Source: Magnolia sinica
Taxonomy: Eukaryota > Streptophyta > Magnoliopsida > Magnoliales > Magnoliaceae
Reading direction: 5' to 3'
NCBI RefSeq assembly: GCF_029962835.1
Contig: NC_080578.1
Span: 104,573,759 to 104,637,758, forward strand
Length of the DNA stretch: 64,000 bases
Shown here: piece after piece, positions 10,726 to 25,850 of the stretch
Layout: every line of letters starts with the position of its first letter
How positions within the stretch are numbered: position 1 is the first letter of the stretch
Made by a program: the position numbers and the translations under genes
The notes under the pieces: model-generated
Told to the model about the DNA's origin: nothing
What the model saw: only the letters and a program-made list of their open reading frames with translations
Database searches by the model: none

Positions 10726-12005
10726 GTGTGGGCCCTGTTGTCCACTCAAATCAAATTAAAAGCTTGTAACCTTTGGCGGAATTAGTTTAATTATGATAAG
10801 AATTATGGAGATTGGCCTAACTATTTTAATCTTTATACTGCTCAAACGATTTACAAAAGAGAGAGTTAGTGTTTCTAAATTAATCTTTTTTACCCTGCAG
10901 ATAATAACTTTTCTTTCAATAATAATAGCTTAAATTGTATTTCTTTAAAAAAAAAAAAAAAAATAGAAAAACTAACAATAATGAATTATTTGTCATTTTT
11001 ATTAATTTGAATACGAATGTAATACAATCAGCAAAAGAAAAGCATATAAGCAAAAGTGACTATCGACAAAGGTTTGTGCTTGTAAAACAACTATGATCTT
11101 TATGGTACTTTGAGCCTGAACACTCGTAAGATGGTTCGTAGAAAATATCAGAGAACCATGAAACAGTTGTAAAATTTATCAGACGAGCTTGAGATCTTGT
11201 CATGGAATATGACTCAACAAGTTGTGACTGAAGGATTACTAAATAAGAACTCAATAATACGAGAGTTCAACAACAAGATCGTGGAAATTTATTCCAACTT
11301 ATTGATGTACTATAGCAGCATGCTTGATAGTAACAAAAATTAAGCTAGGAAGCTAAAAATGGTGATTGAATGGTCCACTGTTTTGTATCTATTCTATATC
11401 CACGTAGTTTATACTTTTTTCCAGCTCACTTTATGGCATGAGACTAAAAATGAAGCAGATCCAAATCTCAGGTGGATCATACTATACTAAACAATGGTGA
11501 TTGAATGGTCCACTGTTTTGTATAGTATGTTCTACCTGAGATTTGGATCTGCTTCCTTTTTGGGGCCCATCCCCTAAAATGATTTGGAAAAATGGTTGGA
11601 TGACATCAAGGTGGGCACGTCGCACCATCTTGGGTGAGGCCGGGCCACACCTAACCCACCCTCTGTTGGGCTAGCCTTACCCATGCCCAACACAAATCTT
11701 GGGAGACGGTCTGATGATCTCAACCGTCCACTCTTCTCCTTACTACCATAAATGAGATATGCTCCAAAATCATGCTCATGATGCAAAACAAGAATTTTTA
11801 TGTGCTTCAACGCCACTGCGCAGCAAATAACTGCAGTGACAATATACAATCAGATCATAAGTGTTCACATTGGTCAAAATCAGAAACTCCCAAGTCGACT
11901 CAGGTAAGGCGGCCCACCAGACTACTCACCTCATGAAGAATACTCATCGAAACCAGATCAAGCGATGAAAACCCATCAATCATATTAACCCTAAAAAGAA
12001 ATAAA
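10726..12005. other. Intergenic sequence and GET2 3' flank, with an inverted repeat
   Basis: No gene is visible. GAAGCAGATCCAAATCTCAG (from 11453) is mirrored by CTGAGATTTGGATCTGCTTC (to ~11555), and the phrase GGTGATTGAATGGTCCACTG occurs at both 11359 and 11497. This points to a rearranged GTGGGGCC-family repeat. The segment just below 12005 is probably GET2 3' UTR. Confidence 0.5.
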
Positions 12006-15000
12006 CTACCAGTATTGCATCAGAGAAAAGCCGGAGATGAGAAGCACGGCATAGACACTGAAATCCATGAGAAAAGCAGTCACGGCCTTCTGCAACACCA
12101 GCCCAAGCTCCAAAGCCCTACCAGCTTTCTCTGCCCAATCATCAGCATCTTGACCTGAGTTTCTTGGTCCTACTTCAGCCCTCGCATGAGCACCGCCATG
12201 TCCCGCCAGTAGTAGCCCAATCACAACAGTGACATCTGTCAGTGAGAGCAGATACAATGGCCTAGAAGCTGTTGCACCTGAATCATAACTGCGATACCAT
12301 ATAACGGCCCACAGAGCAATGACGGCGGCACAAAGCAGGCGGATGTTCTCAGAAGCTGAGATGGAGGATGTGATTTGGCGGGCAGTGAAAATCCTACGAA
12401 AGGCAGGCAGTGGTTGTACATGTGACTCAGTATGAGAAGTGGAATTGGATGAGTTCGGACCTACCAAGGAGAGCGAGGGTGATTTTAGAGCCTCCAGAGG
12501 GAGTGAGAAAGATTTTTGAACTGTTGTAGGGAGGGAGATTGATTTTGGAACCAACAAAGGATGTACTTCGGAGCCGTTGACCAAGGAATTCGTCACAGCT
12601 TCAGAATCATCAGCCTCATCCTCTCTGTGGCGACCAACTGCAGCACCAATAGGATTGATAAGAAAAAATTAAAATTAAAATTAAAAATCATGAGATGGAT
12701 AAAGAGGCAGAACCGCTATCAATAACTACTGCAGGATCCAATTTGCAACTGATTATGTACATGTGGGACCAATGAATTGGTGATCCGGACCACTGTTATA
12801 ATCAGTGTTCGAAGTATCAGTATCGTTATATATTTCGCTGGCCAAGGATACAGAAACAATATCGATATCGCCGATAATTTTGTTGATAACCGGAAATGCA
12901 AGGAAACATGTGAAAAACGGTGGAATTTTCAATAAAACTTTAGGAGATGTAAAAATGTACATATTTGCATATTTAAAAATAAAAAAGAATGCATACATAA
13001 CAAGTTTCCATTTAATGGGACCTTAAAAGCATGTGTTGTTGTAAGGACTCAATCCAACCAGCCCATCCGGCCTATTTAACCGTCTACCCTTCCATCCAAA
13101 CATCCATTAATATTGCAAAATATCAACAACACATGATATTTCACTAAGAAATCATCAACAATTCGAAAGGAAATGAAAGATTGTGGTCTCAATATTGTGC
13201 ATGTTGCGATATCGATAATATAAAGATATTATCAATATTATCAATGACAAATTGAACATTACATACGACCATGTGCCCATGAAAAAAAAAATTGAAATAA
13301 TTTTTTTCTAATAAACAAAATTTTGATGTTATCAATATGTTGGCTATATTATTAAAATGTTGTCGATACACTTACGATACAAGCATTAACTAGAATTTAC
13401 ATAGTCGAAAATATTTGCAATATTGATGCATTGGCAATACAAGCGACACCTAAAATTTACATAGTTGAAAATATTGGCGATTACATTAGCGATATTGATA
13501 CGTTGGCGATACTTAAGAGATAAATTACTAATACTTGGAATTTCTGATACTACCAGCGTTATCGATAACGCTACCAGTGTTATCGGTATCGCTGAGCTGG
13601 AGATAAAGATAATATCGGAGATATTTCGATAATATCGGAGATAATTCAAACATTGGTTATAATGCCACTAGTGATCCCGAGTTTGGAAGATTCTGGCCAT
13701 TCAATTTTTGGCCTTTCACCATTGCAAGTGGACTGTTGGTCTTTCCCTTTTCTTTAATCATTTGGAGGCCTGAGCTGTAAGAAGCCTACATGTGTGTTCA
13801 AGTCAGCTAATGCAAATGCCACCACATATGCCACCGTGGCAGACAGGTGCAAGATCCAAGCCATTCATCAGAAGGTATGTAGATTCCTTATCCCAAGAAT
13901 CATGTCTGCCCACTAATCAGGTGGGCCACATTTAACTGAACAGACGTACGGTTGTGAGAAAAACAGAGTTTTCCAACCCGTCCACTTATTTCTAAGCATG
14001 CCCTACTGAGTGGACGACTTTTAGTATTTTGCAGTAGCATCCATACAGTGAGGTCCACATGGTGGGCACTCTTAATTAATTATAACAACAGCGTGTTATC
14101 ATTGATCTGGACCTAACTATTATGTCTGCTCTTCCTTTGATTATCTGTAACTTCTAATATTCACTTGATCAGATCATTCAGTCAATAATGCTGCTTTTTG
14201 AATAACTTTTTTGGGCTGCATCCTAATCGTCATATTGATGGCCAGAGAAAGGGATGGTCTAAAAAATGATTATACTATAAAAGTATAGTTCATCCACCTG
14301 CACCAGCTTTGTCGTTGCTTCAAAAAAGAAGCATCATTGAATGAAGGCTTGCTAGCCCCACACATAGCCATCCCCAAGATGCAGCCCACATCCAACCTGG
14401 CACATTTGTAGGACATCTGAGTATTAAGGTGGTCCACAACCGTACACAGTGGGCGCTTCAAAAGGACTTGCCAACAGTCCACATCCAATTTAGGCATGAG
14501 ATCGATGGACCAGCCTGATTTTCATGGATGCTTGTCCTCACACTGAGATCCCCAAATGCACTGCTCAGATTTACTTTGCAATGTTAGCATGTGTGCTGCA
14601 TGTAGAAGTGCGTGTAGAGAGAGGTGGGTTTGGAGCTAGCAAAACTCTCTTTTTTCTTCTTTTTTTTTCTTTTTCTTTGGGCAAGGTAACGAGTTTTGTT
14701 AGGCCAAAGAGAAACTCCAAGGCAAAATACAACTGTGATGGCCAAACCAAGGAGGAGAAAGAAAACTTGAGGGACATTATACAAGAAGCCCAATCCAAGA
14801 TATCAGAGTTGGCCCTTCTAAATACTTCACAATCCCGCTCCTCTTTCAGAAACACCGATTATTTCTCCCCCCACAAAGCCACAATCCTGCCAAAAGCACA
14901 GGCCTTCAAACCTTCTGCCAAATCTAGCAAACTTGAATTAATTAGACCCACTAAATGTCCCTACCACTATGCTGCGTGCAAAAAAGTGTTTAGAGGTGTG

Positions 15001-18000
15001 TGTAGATCATGGTTTCAAGAGTCATCAAAGTCAACTCACACTCAATGGGACCCGATCCAGTTTGAAACCACAAATTGTTAAAGGAGGCCCCGCTATTCAG
15101 CAGTGTTGTTAAAGGCAAGCTAGGCACATGCTTCAAGCATTTAGTCCCTATGCACCTCTCATGGGCCTGAGGTGAACCTAGGCGCAAGTCTCCCAGGCAT
15201 GTGCCAGGGTACAAAATGAGAAAAGACACAAATAAGTTGAATTTTGGACATTTTAACACCCAGCAGAGGTTGGAACCACTTACGATGATCATATAAACCC
15301 CCTGTAAACACTTCTCCCCCTTCCTCTTGAACCAAAGATAGGTCTACGGAAACTACCTCCTTTTCCAAATTTTCTAATATTTTCATAAATTCAAAAAAAA
15401 GAAAAAAAAGAAAAGAAAAGAAAAGGTCTTCTTGATTTCTCTCTTCCACTAGTGCTGTGACATCAGTACCTTGGATAGGTTGAAGAGTGGTTTGATTGAT
15501 AGTTTTATGAAATGGTGGTTTGACGCATAATTGGCTTATTTGCCTTAGCTTTCAGTTTTGGATCTCTACAATATTTGAATGGCTGCAAATGATTGAATTT
15601 ATTTGCATGGTCATAAACTCATAATCACAACTTTATTCACTTTAATGATTTTGCATTATGATTTGATTCCTGTTAACTGTTTTGTAGAATTTAAATGGTT
15701 TAATCTTTCAAAAAACGAATTTTTGTGATTTAATTGAAATGATTAATTGATTCATTGGAAAGTGTTAAGAGGGATATGATTTTCAATGTCTGTTTTTGTG
15801 GAACAAACCTGTAAACACCCAGCAAAACTTTGGCAAAATGAAAAGGAGTCGCCACTAGCCTAAAAAAACTCAGAATCTAAGAAGGCTAGAATCCGCAGGA
15901 CAAAATAAACCAAGGGTTAAGAATGATGATTCTGTTTGAATGATTCTACTATGGTCTAGTTTTCCAATGCGTAAGGGACCTAGTTATGGAGTAGGTGTTA
16001 GGAACTAAAATACTATCGCTCATATTGTTTCACTAAAATCATTGATTTAACACTGTTGGTCATATTATTTCACTAAAATCATTTAAAATATTAACTAATT
16101 CTTAGTGAAAAACTTGTTGACTGTAATCCACCTATGTAATAGACTATTAGAGAGTGCTTGATTGTAATCAAGCTATGCAATGGTCTATTACATTACACCT
16201 ACAGGAGTTTTGTGCTCTCATTTCTGATCCCCAAACCTGATAAAGGAGGGCTGTGCCAGATTGGGAGCCATCATCTAACTTATGCCATAACTTTCATTAT
16301 AAATCTGAATAACATGGCATTCCAAACTCATGAAGAACTAATTTTTAGTGAAAATAATAAAAATAAATAAATTTGACAAAGTTAATTGATTATACCATTT
16401 CGAGAAAAATAACATGCAGCGTAAGCTATGTAGCGTGTAGTACAATAGCATACTACATAGGTGTGGCATTTGCGACGTGCCATTTAAGTTATTTTCATGC
16501 ATGCGCTACTAGCACGAAGGCACGCTATACTACATATCGTAAGCTACATGGAACATAGCATAAGCTATTTGAAAAATTGTCTCTTTCCTAAGGCTTAGAT
16601 GTTCTCTTCTTTTTCACCAGGTAGATCCTCTAAGGGCCTGTTTAGCCCGCGGGATTAAATGGTATGGAATTGCATTAGATTGGATTAACACCATTATTGC
16701 ACGATGATTGCATGTCTGGAAATAACATGGTATTTTGACCATCCAATCCCCATGTTTGGGACTAGATTCTTCCTCGAGCAAAAACATTGTATTAAGCAAA
16801 ACCCTATTCGGCGGACAATGGATTATAATCAACGGACCAGATTCATAACTGATGTCGGTCACTTGCACGCATATACAACTCAAATGTCAAGTGTAAAGGA
16901 TGCATATCGATGGACCGCATGGATAAAACACATGCATCAATGTGGAGCCCACAGATGTACTGGATTTCACAATCCACCAGAAATCCCGCACGGGACCGAA
17001 TGGACGAGTGATCCAAAAATGGATGAATGGATGTGTTATGCATGTATGAAAGTATCAGGCATGAATGGATTGATATATGTTTATGAATGCATGAATGTAA
17101 TTATGTATATGTGTGCGTGCATGGATGGATGGATGAATAAATGGTTGGATGGATGATGTATCTATGTATGTTTGTATCATTGTATGTAGGCATGGATGGA
17201 TGGCTGGATGCATGTATATATGTATGTAATGTGTGCATGGATTGATGAGTTTAAGGAATGATGACTTCAAGCCAACACGTAACTCCATGTGGGTTAAAGG
17301 GATTGTCAGATGGGTTATCCTTTTCATTCCCTTGGTTTGGATGTCTTATTGTTTATTACCTGCATTTGTATGATATGAATTCATTTTGGCAGCTATGTTT
17401 TTTTTTTTTTTTTTGATTCAGAATATGTAAACATGAGTCTTTTAGCATCTCCTAAAGTTTCATTGAAAACTTTCACCCTTTTCTCCATATTTCTCTGATG
17501 CTTCCCTCAGCCAGCAATATTTTTCCAAGTATCGGTGATATTATCGACAATATCAATACATGTTTCTATATCCCCAGTTATCAATACATGTAATGATACT
17601 GATATTATGAATATTGGATGTGAGAGATGGGTTTTGGTAAATTTGAGGGAACTTGAAGGTAAAAAGGTACAAGGGACACATGGCAAATCCCATGAGACTT
17701 TTGAGTGCAAAGGGAGACGGTACATTCCCATGTGACCTTGGGGACTCTCTCGAAAATAAAGGTACAAGGGTGATGCATGTCATTTTCTCAAAAAATGTGG
17801 AAATAAATGGGGAGGTTCCTAGGTATTTGCTTTGGGGCAAAAACATAAATGGTGGACATGTGACATTTTCCTCCTCCAAGGGAGACACATGGCAAAGGGA
17901 CAAAAGGAGACCTGTGGCACAAAAACACAAAAAGAGACTTGTGGCCAAGTTATTCAAACACAGTTATGTAACGCTTGTTACATAATGGAAATGGCTCAAG

Positions 18001-21000
18001 CCGCTATGCGTTAGCTCATAACGGTCTGTTATGACAACAAAAGTTCCCTTTTCAGGGTTGTTTTTGCAAATTTTCCCCATTTCTCCTCCACTTTTTGACA
18101 TTTTTGCTTCTTTGACCATTTAAAACCCAATTTCAACTAGATTTGTACAATCATTGAAGAATAATACACAAAATTTAAGCCGTTTTCAAAGAATCGACAA
18201 TCTAGGGCCTAATTTGGGAATATATATATATATATAGGTTAAAAAAAAAAAAAAAAAACTTGCTGCGAATTTATTAATTCAGCAATATATTACCAAATCG
18301 ACCAATTCTTGCTAGATTTGTGTTTGATTTAGCCATATTTGTATAAATTTTCAATTTTTTGTATTTTGCTGATTTTTGTATAATTTTTAGTATTATTTTT
18401 TTATAAAATACTTAAGGTGTAGACTGTTCAAACATGTGTATAGAGTTTAGATCTACAACACTTGCAAATTCACATACTTCATGCATTAACATTTTATGGA
18501 CTTGTATACAAACATGTTCTTCTTCTTCTTCCTCGTCTAATATTTTTCATATTTTTTCTTTAAAAAATCAACCGTTACGGCCGATAATGTAATGAACACC
18601 CAACCGTTAAGTTGGCCATTACCATTATTGACTACCTTGCTCGTGGCACAAAAAGACATAAAGAGACTTATGCGAAAAAAGACAAAAGGAGACCCATGCA
18701 TAAAAAGACAAAAGGGAGAGACATGGCAAAAAGACATTAGAACACGACAACAAGACAAAAGAAAGACTCATGGCTATATATGAAATGGGAATGTGAGCAT
18801 TTTCCATTAGAAACACAAGCCAAAAAAACAAAGGGGGCACATGGCAAATAGTTAGAAGGGAGATACATGACATTTTCCTTAGGAGAACACTTGGCAAAAA
18901 GTCAATGGGTACAACCCATGGCATTTTCCTAGGGGGAGACATGGCAAAAAGTCAAAGGCAGACGTATGGCATTATCGTAAGGGAGATACGTGACATTTTC
19001 CTATAAGGCCTAAGAATCGAAAAAGGAAGGGATTGGGTGTGGTTTGATCCTATAGTATGATCCCTTGTGAAGAGGAGTTGAGGAAGCCAATCCTCCTTAT
19101 CCAATCCAATCAAAAGGTTTTTATAAATTCCTAATGTCAGGGGGTGTCTACAATTTCTAATATACATAGTAACTTTAAAACTAACAATATTACCTTCTTT
19201 TAATCAGTTTTAACTTTAAAACTAGCAATATATATGTCTTTACGTATAATGTATCTATCATGTAAAATACACTAAAAATTGCATCCAACGGCTCAGTCTT
19301 GCAACTAGGTGTCACCTAGCACCTCAGGGATCTTAAGGCTTCACTGCGCCTAGCGTTTTATTACACTACCAATTAGAAGACCTTTGATCTTCTCCGGTGT
19401 TTTCTCCTTTGGAGTTCTTTCCTCTTCAAAAAATCCACATGTTCCTTTCCTTCCATATGCCTGCACCACGGCAGAAGGTAAAATTTTCACAAGATTCTCT
19501 CTAATTTGTAAGCCCCCTTGACCCTCCAGATACCACTTCGGTAACCATGTTTCGAAGAACCCAACATATTTCAAAGCTAACCAAAACAAAATTATAGACA
19601 AAGCAAGCCACCTTCATTTTATTTTTTTTTGTGTGTGTTAGCTTGTTAGTACACCCCGCTGTTAGTTCACACTTCACTGTTAGCCACCCCAAAGCAAGCC
19701 ACCTTGTGGTGAAGGGAAAATGTGGGTCCAGTAGTATTCCGTACACTTACCAACTCAAATGTATATGTTGTGAAAGCTTTCATTTCTGCAGTGGAGATCC
19801 AAGGTGAAGCTTCTCATAATAGAGACATCCAACAAAAGGCCCCAACCCTTAAATAAATCCTACAAAACCTTCCAACACAAGGACACCTCAACATCCCTAA
19901 AGGATTGAGAGTTGGAAACGGACTTCAAAATGAACTACCAAGAAGAGGAGATGGACCACTCGGTCATCAATCTAGAACAGGACCAGGAAACTTTTAGCAA
20001 GAATGCTTAACGGATCTTTAGAGAGGTTAATCCAAATATTACAAATGCTTTAAACACAATATTTTAAACCAAACCACCTCTAGGATCTCATAACACTACT
20101 AGACCAACACCTCCTTTCTTCAGATAAGACTGCATAATCTACAACACCTATTGCCAAGCCACGATTCCCAGACTCAAGATATCTATTGTAATACCCTAAG
20201 TTGAACCTATACCTTCTGAAAAATCACACCCATGCCTAGCTAAGCCCCCCCACCTCTTTTTACGTCCCTGACCTTGCTAAAGACCTGTCTACTCAACCTA
20301 CTCCCTTCATAAGCCTTATCTAAAACCAACCCTCTACGTTTAGCTCCATAATTTTTCATGAGGATTCCATGAAGCATAAGCTCGTTCCTAGAACTTCACC
20401 ACCACATCACAAGCAAGGCCCAATTTTTTATCCTCGATCTTCCCACTCAAAATACTTCCTCACATTTTGGATTTTTTAACATTCTTTCACTTGATAAGGT
20501 GAGATTTGTGCCCGCACTTCTTTGTAACATATGGAAATCCCTTTTAAGCTTCTAAAACTATTTCCACTTAAACTACAGATATTTTAAACAATTGTAACAT
20601 GTTAGAAACTAGCCAAAATACTTTATTAAGGCTATCCACTCGCCCAGTGATAAACATCCCTCTTCCACATTTCTCAAGTCCTCCAACAACAAGATCCAAC
20701 ATGGGTACCAATTTCAATGCATGCCAAACCAAAAACCAGGATACTTCTTCGGAAATTCTTATTTTTGAGAAACGATCCAGAACATTGTGTATGGAATACT
20801 TCCAATGCACGCTGGACTACTTCAATTTGTTGGCAATCACATCACCAACCTGGACTGTCCATTAGGTCCAGTCCACTATTCTACAGCTACTGGGCATAAA
20901 TAACAGCAATCAGACAGTAATAAACATCCACAATTGAACATATCTTTTAAGAAAGATCTCATTCATCCATTTGTATGCCACTGATTGGAAGGTTTGGATC

Positions 21001-24000
21001 ATCCAACCAGTATGATTTTGTGAAGGGAGCCTATGAAGAGTGGACTGGACCTAATGGACAGTCCAAATATGTGATCCAGATGCCAACAGGTCCAAATGCA
21101 ACTATGTGCATGACAAGGTTTCCATAAACTTAGCCCACTCACAATCTGTTCAATGGTCATATGGATCCATAAAGCCCCAACTTTTGGTCCTTTTTCGATT
21201 TTCAACCGTTTTGCTTCAGCAAGTTTGGTGGATGTCTAATTTTGTTTAGAAAATACAAATCAAAGTCTAGTCTAATGTCTACTTAAATATCGAATTCAGT
21301 TTACTTAGGAAAGTTAAATGAATTATACCAGTCAAGTACCAATCCTATAAATATCCACCATGTAAGCATTATTGTCATTAGTATTGAATAGTTCTTTTCT
21401 CACTACTTGTGTCCTTTGATTGCAATATGGAAGAGAGATTATTCTACAAGTGATGTGGCTCCACCTAGGAGACATGACGTGAAGCGACTGTAACAAAAAC
21501 AAAAGCACATTATACACGAGTTGCATTCAACAGCTTTAGGTGGATGCTTCTGTTGACATGAGATGATCACACATGTGGATGATCATTTATATAGGTATAG
21601 GGTGAAGCATAATCTGGGGAAGTGTCATGTCTGTCAGCTAGGGAAAGTGTTCTGTTAGGAATTACCTGTACCAGAGGCATAGTGGAAGGACGTTAAAATA
21701 GACTTTCCTGAGGTTACCAAGGACTCACCAAGGCTGCAATTCTATTTCTGTGGTGGTAAATTGTTTTTCAAAGATGGCACGCTCCATTCTGTGTTAGAAG
21801 ACCTCTAACACTTTGTATTCGCTATCATATTCATCAGGGAGGTCATTGAACCACACAACATCCCCAAATCACCATTTCCAACTGTGATGGGAAGCTTGTG
21901 AGCTAGCTTAAGAAGATCATATGGGCAAAGACTCAATTGAAGTTCTAACAGATTATCTTCCTCAACCTAATTAGCAAACAGAGGTTGTGAATAGAAATTT
22001 GAGGACAGTTTTACACTGTTTTGTTTGAAAGCATGTCACCGCACGGGGTCTATTGTTGCCATACATGGAGTTTGCATATAATAGCTCCCTTAACAGAACT
22101 ACAGGCCAATCACAGTGTAAAATCACCTATGACATCACCTCGAAAGCAACCAATCAATCTAACTTCATTGCCTATTTCTTACCTCTTGAGTGAGGACGCT
22201 GAGTTGTTCCTGCAACATGTTTGAGAGATCCACAAAAGCGCCCGAAGGAAGATCACTGACAGTAATAAGCAATACAATGAACAGGCCAATGTGCATTGCC
22301 GGTTTATTGAGTTCAAGGAAGGTGAAACAGTGATGATTCAGTTGAAGCAGGAGTGGTTTTCAAGGGTGTTATCTGAAGCTGCATTGTGAAAGGATCAGGA
22401 CATATCAAGTGAAAAAAGGGTTGGGATCTAGTGCTTAGTGCTTACTAGTTGGAGTTTACACTAGATCTGTATATAAGCCCTATCTTCACCGTGGAGGAGT
22501 CGGCCATTTATCATGGTATCATGAAATACATGATGATGATATCCACAAGTGCTGAATTGACTTGATGATTAGATCGTTTTGGCTAGTTGTGGCCGATATC
22601 ACAAGTATCTCATTGATTGGAAGAACAGTTTGTTGTCAGATTGCAAATGAATTACTAGGAAAACTTTCACTGCATCAACCCAGACCTTTATGAGGTTATG
22701 AGCAATGCATGTCCATTTATTCACAGAAGTCGAGTTATTTCAAGCCAGAGAGAGTATATGGTGTGGCCCACCTCAATCTGGAGATACAGATGCAGATCCC
22801 AGGGTAGCCACCAAAGGATCAGATCTGACCATATGATCATTCCAGTCAAGCCTTATGGACAGTTCTGACTTTCCAATCAGGTGGACCACCTACACAATCA
22901 GGCCTGTCATGGGTCTCTATTAGTGGCTTTGTTCTTTTGTGTATTTATTGGGTTTCTAACTCTAGAATGTTGGCTAGTAGTGTGATTAGTGGTGGGCTTG
23001 TTGGTTAAGTACTTTTGTATAGATTGTTATAGATTGCATTAACTAAGTGGCCCAAAAGGGAAAAGAATTACAACCCACAACGGGCATCACAACACTCCCA
23101 TGTTACATAACAATGCCTGCCCAATCTGTATAAAATCTTCTCCTATTTTAAGAAATTCCTTCAAAGACCCCATCTAGAAACCAACATCACTCCTCACTCT
23201 ATAATTACTTGGGCAACAGTTATGCATTTGTTGTTAAACATCTTGGCATCTCTATCTTTCCATACCAACCCTAGAAGTGCTATAAGCAAAGGTCCAAAGT
23301 GATCTACCCTTACAAACTCTAGGACCGACCAGCCACACTTCCAACAACATGGCTAAGTTGAAGGGGGAACACGTAGACTTCTATGGTTAAGGACTATAAA
23401 TAGAGGTATATTAAGTCTACAATTAAGTAGAATGATGCTTCTTTTTATAACCAAATTTTATTAAAAGATAAGGCAAAAGAATCCAACAAAGCAAAGTTAG
23501 GGTGTCTGAGAGAAGGGGCTGATGACGAGGGATTATCAAGAACCACTCAAGGCAGACACTCCCCCCAACACACACGCGCATGCAAGCACTCACATACACA
23601 AGGAAAAGAAAAGAACAATTCCCAATTTGATCCTAACCACATTCGGGAAAGGCCCTTAATTCCACAGCCCAATTAAGAACTTCCCTTTGAGCCTTGTCAA
23701 ATACGAGTCGACTACAATTGGCATTTGTTGTTGCACTGCACGTTTTTTTTCCAGTCTTCCCTATAAACCATAGCCCAGTCATCAAAGCAATAAGCAATAG
23801 AACCTTCCTCCTCATGCACAAAACAACCAACATGCCAGGCCTAGTTGAAAGAATCTATCTTTCCCGAATCCCCAAGATACTCCAAACCTCTCTTAGTGAC
23901 AATGTCAATCATCCTACTGAAGAGCTTCAACAACAAGGAGAGGGGTCAGCTTGACTCATGCTTCTTGATCCTTGAAAGAAGCCTTCAGGGAAACCATTAA

Positions 24001-25819
24001 TGAAACCTAAGCAATGCACAACAGCCGGGCATTTAAAAATCCATTGTCCCCATCTAATTACAAAACCCATTCTTCTAAGAACATGTTGGAGAACCTCCCA
24101 ATAAATACAAGATCATACACCCTTTTCATACCCAACAAGTAGATAATCCACAGAAAAATAAAATTTAAAAAAAATAAAAAAATAAAATTCCTTGTGTTTT
24201 GAATCAATACACTAATGTGCAACCAGTGCATTGTTATTAATCCAGTTGCCATGAAGAAACGGGCCCTATGATTTGGAGAAAACTCCTAGCACCACATGCA
24301 CTCTTTCAGCAAGAGTTTTAGCCAAAATTTTATAGGGGCTGCCTATGAGGCTAATCGGCCTTAAATTCCTCAACTCCTCCCCTTACTTTTAAGAAGGCAC
24401 CACCTCCTTGGAAAGCTTCCATCTTACATGGAATTCCACTATAAACTCCATACGGTCTTCTTTAACAGCCTCCCAAAATACTTGGAAAAAAACACGATAG
24501 GGAAACCGTTAGGGCATGAATCTTTATCCCTGCCAATCCCACTGACTGCTCTTTTAACCTCCTCGTGTTCCAGCCAATCAGCCTCTTCTGCACCTATTTA
24601 GTCACACTAACATTTGTCAAACTTGGGCTGGATCCACCCTTTATCAGTAAAAAGCTCAGAAGATAGTTCTTCCTATGTATTACAAATGCCCTCCTTTTCC
24701 ATCACCCTTCTTTCATCAATCAAGATACTATGAATTATGTTTTGCCATGCTTTTAAGTTATTTTCATCTAAAGATCAGTATTGAAGAAAGTGAGATCTTG
24801 GGTGTCAAACTGAATCCAAAAGAAGTTGGCAAATTAGTAAGGGTATTCAGTTGTAAGGCAAGTAACCTTCCTTTCTATATTGATAAGCCAGCAATACACT
24901 TGTCGGCCAAGGTGATCAAGAGCATAGCACAGAAACCATCTAGTTGCAATAACAAGTACTTGTTTCTTATAAGTAGAATCAACATAATCAAGGCAGCTAT
25001 GTCTACCATGCCTTTATATTTTGTGTCGGTTTTTAATGCCCAGCTAGTGTTCTTGGTTGCAAAAGTTTAGGGAGGGGTTTCTGTACAGAGACAAAGCATA
25101 AGCATTAGTTTCATCTCATGAAGTGGAATGAAGTATGCAAACAAATTAGCAAAGACAGCGCTGGCATGGGAGATTTGAAATTAATTAAAATAGCCCTCTT
25201 GCGGAACATAGCCAGAATTTTATAGGGACTGCCTATGAGGCTAATCAGTCTGAAATCCCTCAACTCCTCCTTCCCTTACTTTTAAGAAGCCACCATCTCC
25301 TTGGAAAGCTTCCCTCTTACGTGGAATTCCACTATAAACTCCATGAGGTCTTCTTTAACCTCCCGAAATACTTGGGAAAAAAAAAAACATGACGGGGGCG
25401 TGGATCCTTATCTCTGCCAAGCCCAACGACTGCTCTTTTTACCTCCCCCTCCCCAATATGGTGTTCTAGCCAATCGGCCTCCTCTGCGCCTATCTAATCA
25501 AATAAACTTTTGTCAAACTTGGGTTGATTCCACCCTTTATCAGTACGAAGCTCAGAATATAGCTCTACATATGTATTGCAAATGTCCTCTGTTTCCATCA
25601 CCCTTCTTTCGTCAATCAAGATACCATGAATTATGTTTTGCCATGCTTTTAAGTTTTTTGTTTTTTTGCAAGATGAGAACATTTATTAAAAAGCCAAAAG
25701 CAGCAACAGCAACAGAAAAAACAAAAAACAAAAAAACAAAACAAAAAACAAAAAACAAAAAACAAAAAACAAAACAAAACAAAACAAAAAACAAAACAAA
25801 AAAACAAAACAAAACAAAA

Positions 25820-25850
<31 letters not shown>

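Noticed and set aside
10362-10769. 135-codon frame
   Set aside because: It lies almost entirely within a Tourist-like MITE and its antisense frame is equally long.
12006-12596. Stand-alone 196-aa protein starting at 12596
   Set aside because: The codon at 12594-12596 is GTG, not ATG, and the frame continues upstream to a splice acceptor at 12638.
14524-15081. 185-codon plus-strand frame as a host gene or nested gene in the GET2 intron
   Set aside because: No recognisable domain, signal or splice context. It remains possible but is not supported; noted as unassigned.
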